Shown here: positions 62,880-64,000 of the stretch, in pieces
How the letters are laid out: every line of letters starts with the position of its first letter
How positions within the stretch are numbered: the stretch's first letter is position 1
From: Actinospica robiniae DSM 44927
Lineage (GTDB): Bacteria; Actinomycetota; Actinomycetes; Streptomycetales; Catenulisporaceae
Length of the DNA: 64,000 bases
Assembly (NCBI RefSeq): GCF_000504285.1
Contig: NZ_KI632511.1
Span: 2,167,372-2,231,371 of the forward strand
Reading direction: 5' to 3'
Position numbers and translations under genes: made by a program
The notes under the pieces: generated by a model
What the model saw: the letters and a program-made list of their open reading frames with translations, nothing else
Told to the model about the DNA's origin: nothing
Database searches by the model: none

Positions 62880-64000
62880 TCAGTACATGTCGACGCAGTC
62901 GTAGCTGTAGCCGGGGCTGAGGTACTCGGTGCCGCTGGAACCGCTGATCGCGGTGATGACCAGCGTGTTCGTGCCGGTGACGAAGGCACTGGCCGGCACG
63001 TTGTAGGTGTAGAGCGCGTTGTTGCCGCGATAGGTGCCGATGGTCAGGCTGCGCGAGCTGGGCTGGGTCGAGGCCGCCGGCGCGGACGAGGTCCAGCTGT
63101 TCACGGAGATCTGCGGACGGCCGCCGGCGTACGCGGCGGTGAGCCCGATCCGGATGGTGCGCGCGGCGATCTGGCTCGAGCTGAGGGTGAACTTGACGGT
63201 GGTCGGGTTGTTCACGCCTTTCCACTGGTACGCCGGGAAGTCGCTGGTCTGGCTGCTGCCGACGGTGTAGGTGACCGGGCCCCAGCTCGCGTCGCGCGTG
63301 TCGGAGGGGTGCATCAGCGACAGGTTGGCGAAGTTCTTGAAGCCGGTGGGCGCGCCGTCCCAGGTGCCGATCTGGAAGACGGGCGACGCCGGCGTGGACC
63401 AGCCGTTGTCCATGTTCTGGCCGGTCGTGGTGGCGCCGGCGGTGACCGTGACGCTGCGCGTGGCCACGGCCAGTTCGCCTTGGTACAGCGTCTGCGTGTA
63501 AGTTCCAGGCTTCATCGCGGGGCTGGAGAAGTTTCCGGTCGAGGGGTCCGTGGTCGCCCAGTACTGCGCGGTCGAGTTCGCCCAGCCGACCATCGCGGTC
63601 GCCACGGTGACACCGATCGCCTTGCCGACCACGTATCCGCGGCCCGAACTGCTCACCGTGCCCTGGAAGCCGAAGTTGTACATGAAGCTCAGGTCGGGCG
63701 CCGAGGGGGTCGAGCCGTTGGTGACCATGACGGCGTAGGGGCCGTAGAGGACGTTCAGGCGCTGCGCCTCGGTGTCGTTGTGGCCGGACCACAGGTAGTT
63801 GTAGACCTGGATCGAGTCCGAGGTGCCCTGCTGCTCGATGTCCCGGAAGAACGGCCCGCCGCTGCTGGACTCACGATTGCCGAAGTCCATGAACACCCCG
63901 ACACCGCTGCCGGTGACGCCGCGGATGGTCAGGTCCTTGGCCTGGCGGTTGCCGTAGTACTTCGACCGGGTCTGGCTGCCGACCAGGTAAATGTCGGTGG
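62880..64000 (-). CDS. PL4-type rhamnogalacturonan lyase (5' end beyond window)
   Basis: The frame is open through the window edge; the visible 373 residues are the C-terminal part. The catalytic-domain portion contains TRSKYYGNRQAKDLTIRGVT, GVGVFMDFGNRESSSGGPFF and YNYLWSGHNDTEAQRLN, typical of PL4. A fibronectin-III-like domain follows (GKAIGVTVATAMVGW) and then a C-terminal carbohydrate-binding beta domain (APTGFKNFANLSLMHPSDTR, YLSPGYSYDCVDMY). It should cleave the rhamnogalacturonan I backbone of pectin by elimination. Confidence 0.9.
   Translation of the reverse strand, partial: TDIYLVGSQTRSKYYGNRQAKDLTIRGVTGSGVGVFMDFGNRESSSGGPFFRDIEQQGTSDSIQVYNYLWSGHNDTEAQRLNVLYGPYAVMVTNGSTPSAPDLSFMYNFGFQGTVSSSGRGYVVGKAIGVTVATAMVGWANSTAQYWATTDPSTGNFSSPAMKPGTYTQTLYQGELAVATRSVTVTAGATTTGQNMDNGWSTPASPVFQIGTWDGAPTGFKNFANLSLMHPSDTRDASWGPVTYTVGSSQTSDFPAYQWKGVNNPTTVKFTLSSSQIAARTIRIGLTAAYAGGRPQISVNSWTSSAPAASTQPSSRSLTIGTYRGNNALYTYNVPASAFVTGTNTLVITAISGSSGTEYLSPGYSYDCVDMY

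Overview
The window is high-GC actinobacterial DNA. The codon usage, the GTG/TTG starts, a cvnABCD conservon, an AfsR/SARP regulator, an ECF42 sigma factor with its YCII-domain partner, a Rox-like rifampicin monooxygenase and many secreted CBM2/CBM13 polysaccharidases all fit a filamentous soil actinomycete. Streptomyces or Catenulisporales relatives are the likely hosts, but the genus is an inference. No rRNA, tRNA or CRISPR array was seen. Layout: 0-13.5 kb holds an ATP-grasp protein, a PfkB sugar kinase, a divergent pair of secreted glycosidases (GH54 arabinofuranosidase and a GH95-like enzyme), a small P-loop kinase, a Nudix hydrolase, an AfsR-type regulator carrying a very recent 114-bp in-frame tandem duplication, an ankyrin protein and a GH12-CBM2 cellulase. 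13.6-20.5 kb is one tightly coupled minus-strand operon: GntR/HutC regulator, 2x[4Fe-4S] ferredoxin, lipoprotein solute-binding protein with a NosL-like C-terminus, permease, ATPase, and an AprA/fumarate-reductase-like flavoprotein fused to HEAT repeats. It looks like an uptake-plus-redox system for an unknown small anion. 20.8-24.4 kb is a four-gene operon of a caspase-like protease, an EACC1-type partner, a protein of unknown family and a two-pass membrane protein, and is a candidate biological-conflict or regulated-cell-death system. 24.5-30.1 kb has PadR/DUF1048 and YtrA-type GntR/membrane operons with visible operators and an NhaP-type antiporter. 31.7-43.9 kb has a frameshifted metallo-beta-lactamase-fold gene, rox, stress genes, the YCII/ECF42 pair, a second GH12 cellulase, a small translation island (L31B, zinc-free L33, a second IF-1, L36), an epimerase, and a LacI regulator divergent from a GH16 glucanase with twin identical operators. 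44-51.6 kb has a Tat-exported FAD oxidoreductase, LysR/SnoaL-like, GNAT, and XRE-cupin/azlCD genes. 51.6-56 kb is the conservon. 56.2-57.3 kb is an intact-frame IS4-like transposase derivative lacking recognisable catalytic acids. 57.4-60.5 kb is a second nitrate/sulfonate/taurine-type ABC operon. The window closes with a methyltransferase, a PIG-V-like membrane protein and a partial PL4 rhamnogalacturonan lyase. The two long gene-free stretches (about 30.2-31.6 kb and 48.7-50.0 kb) are homologous to each other in inverted orientation. Each is itself a large imperfect palindrome carrying two copies of a 151-nt hairpin. These four hairpins, the caspase/EACC1 operon and the flavoprotein-HEAT/NosL operon are the parts most worth following up.
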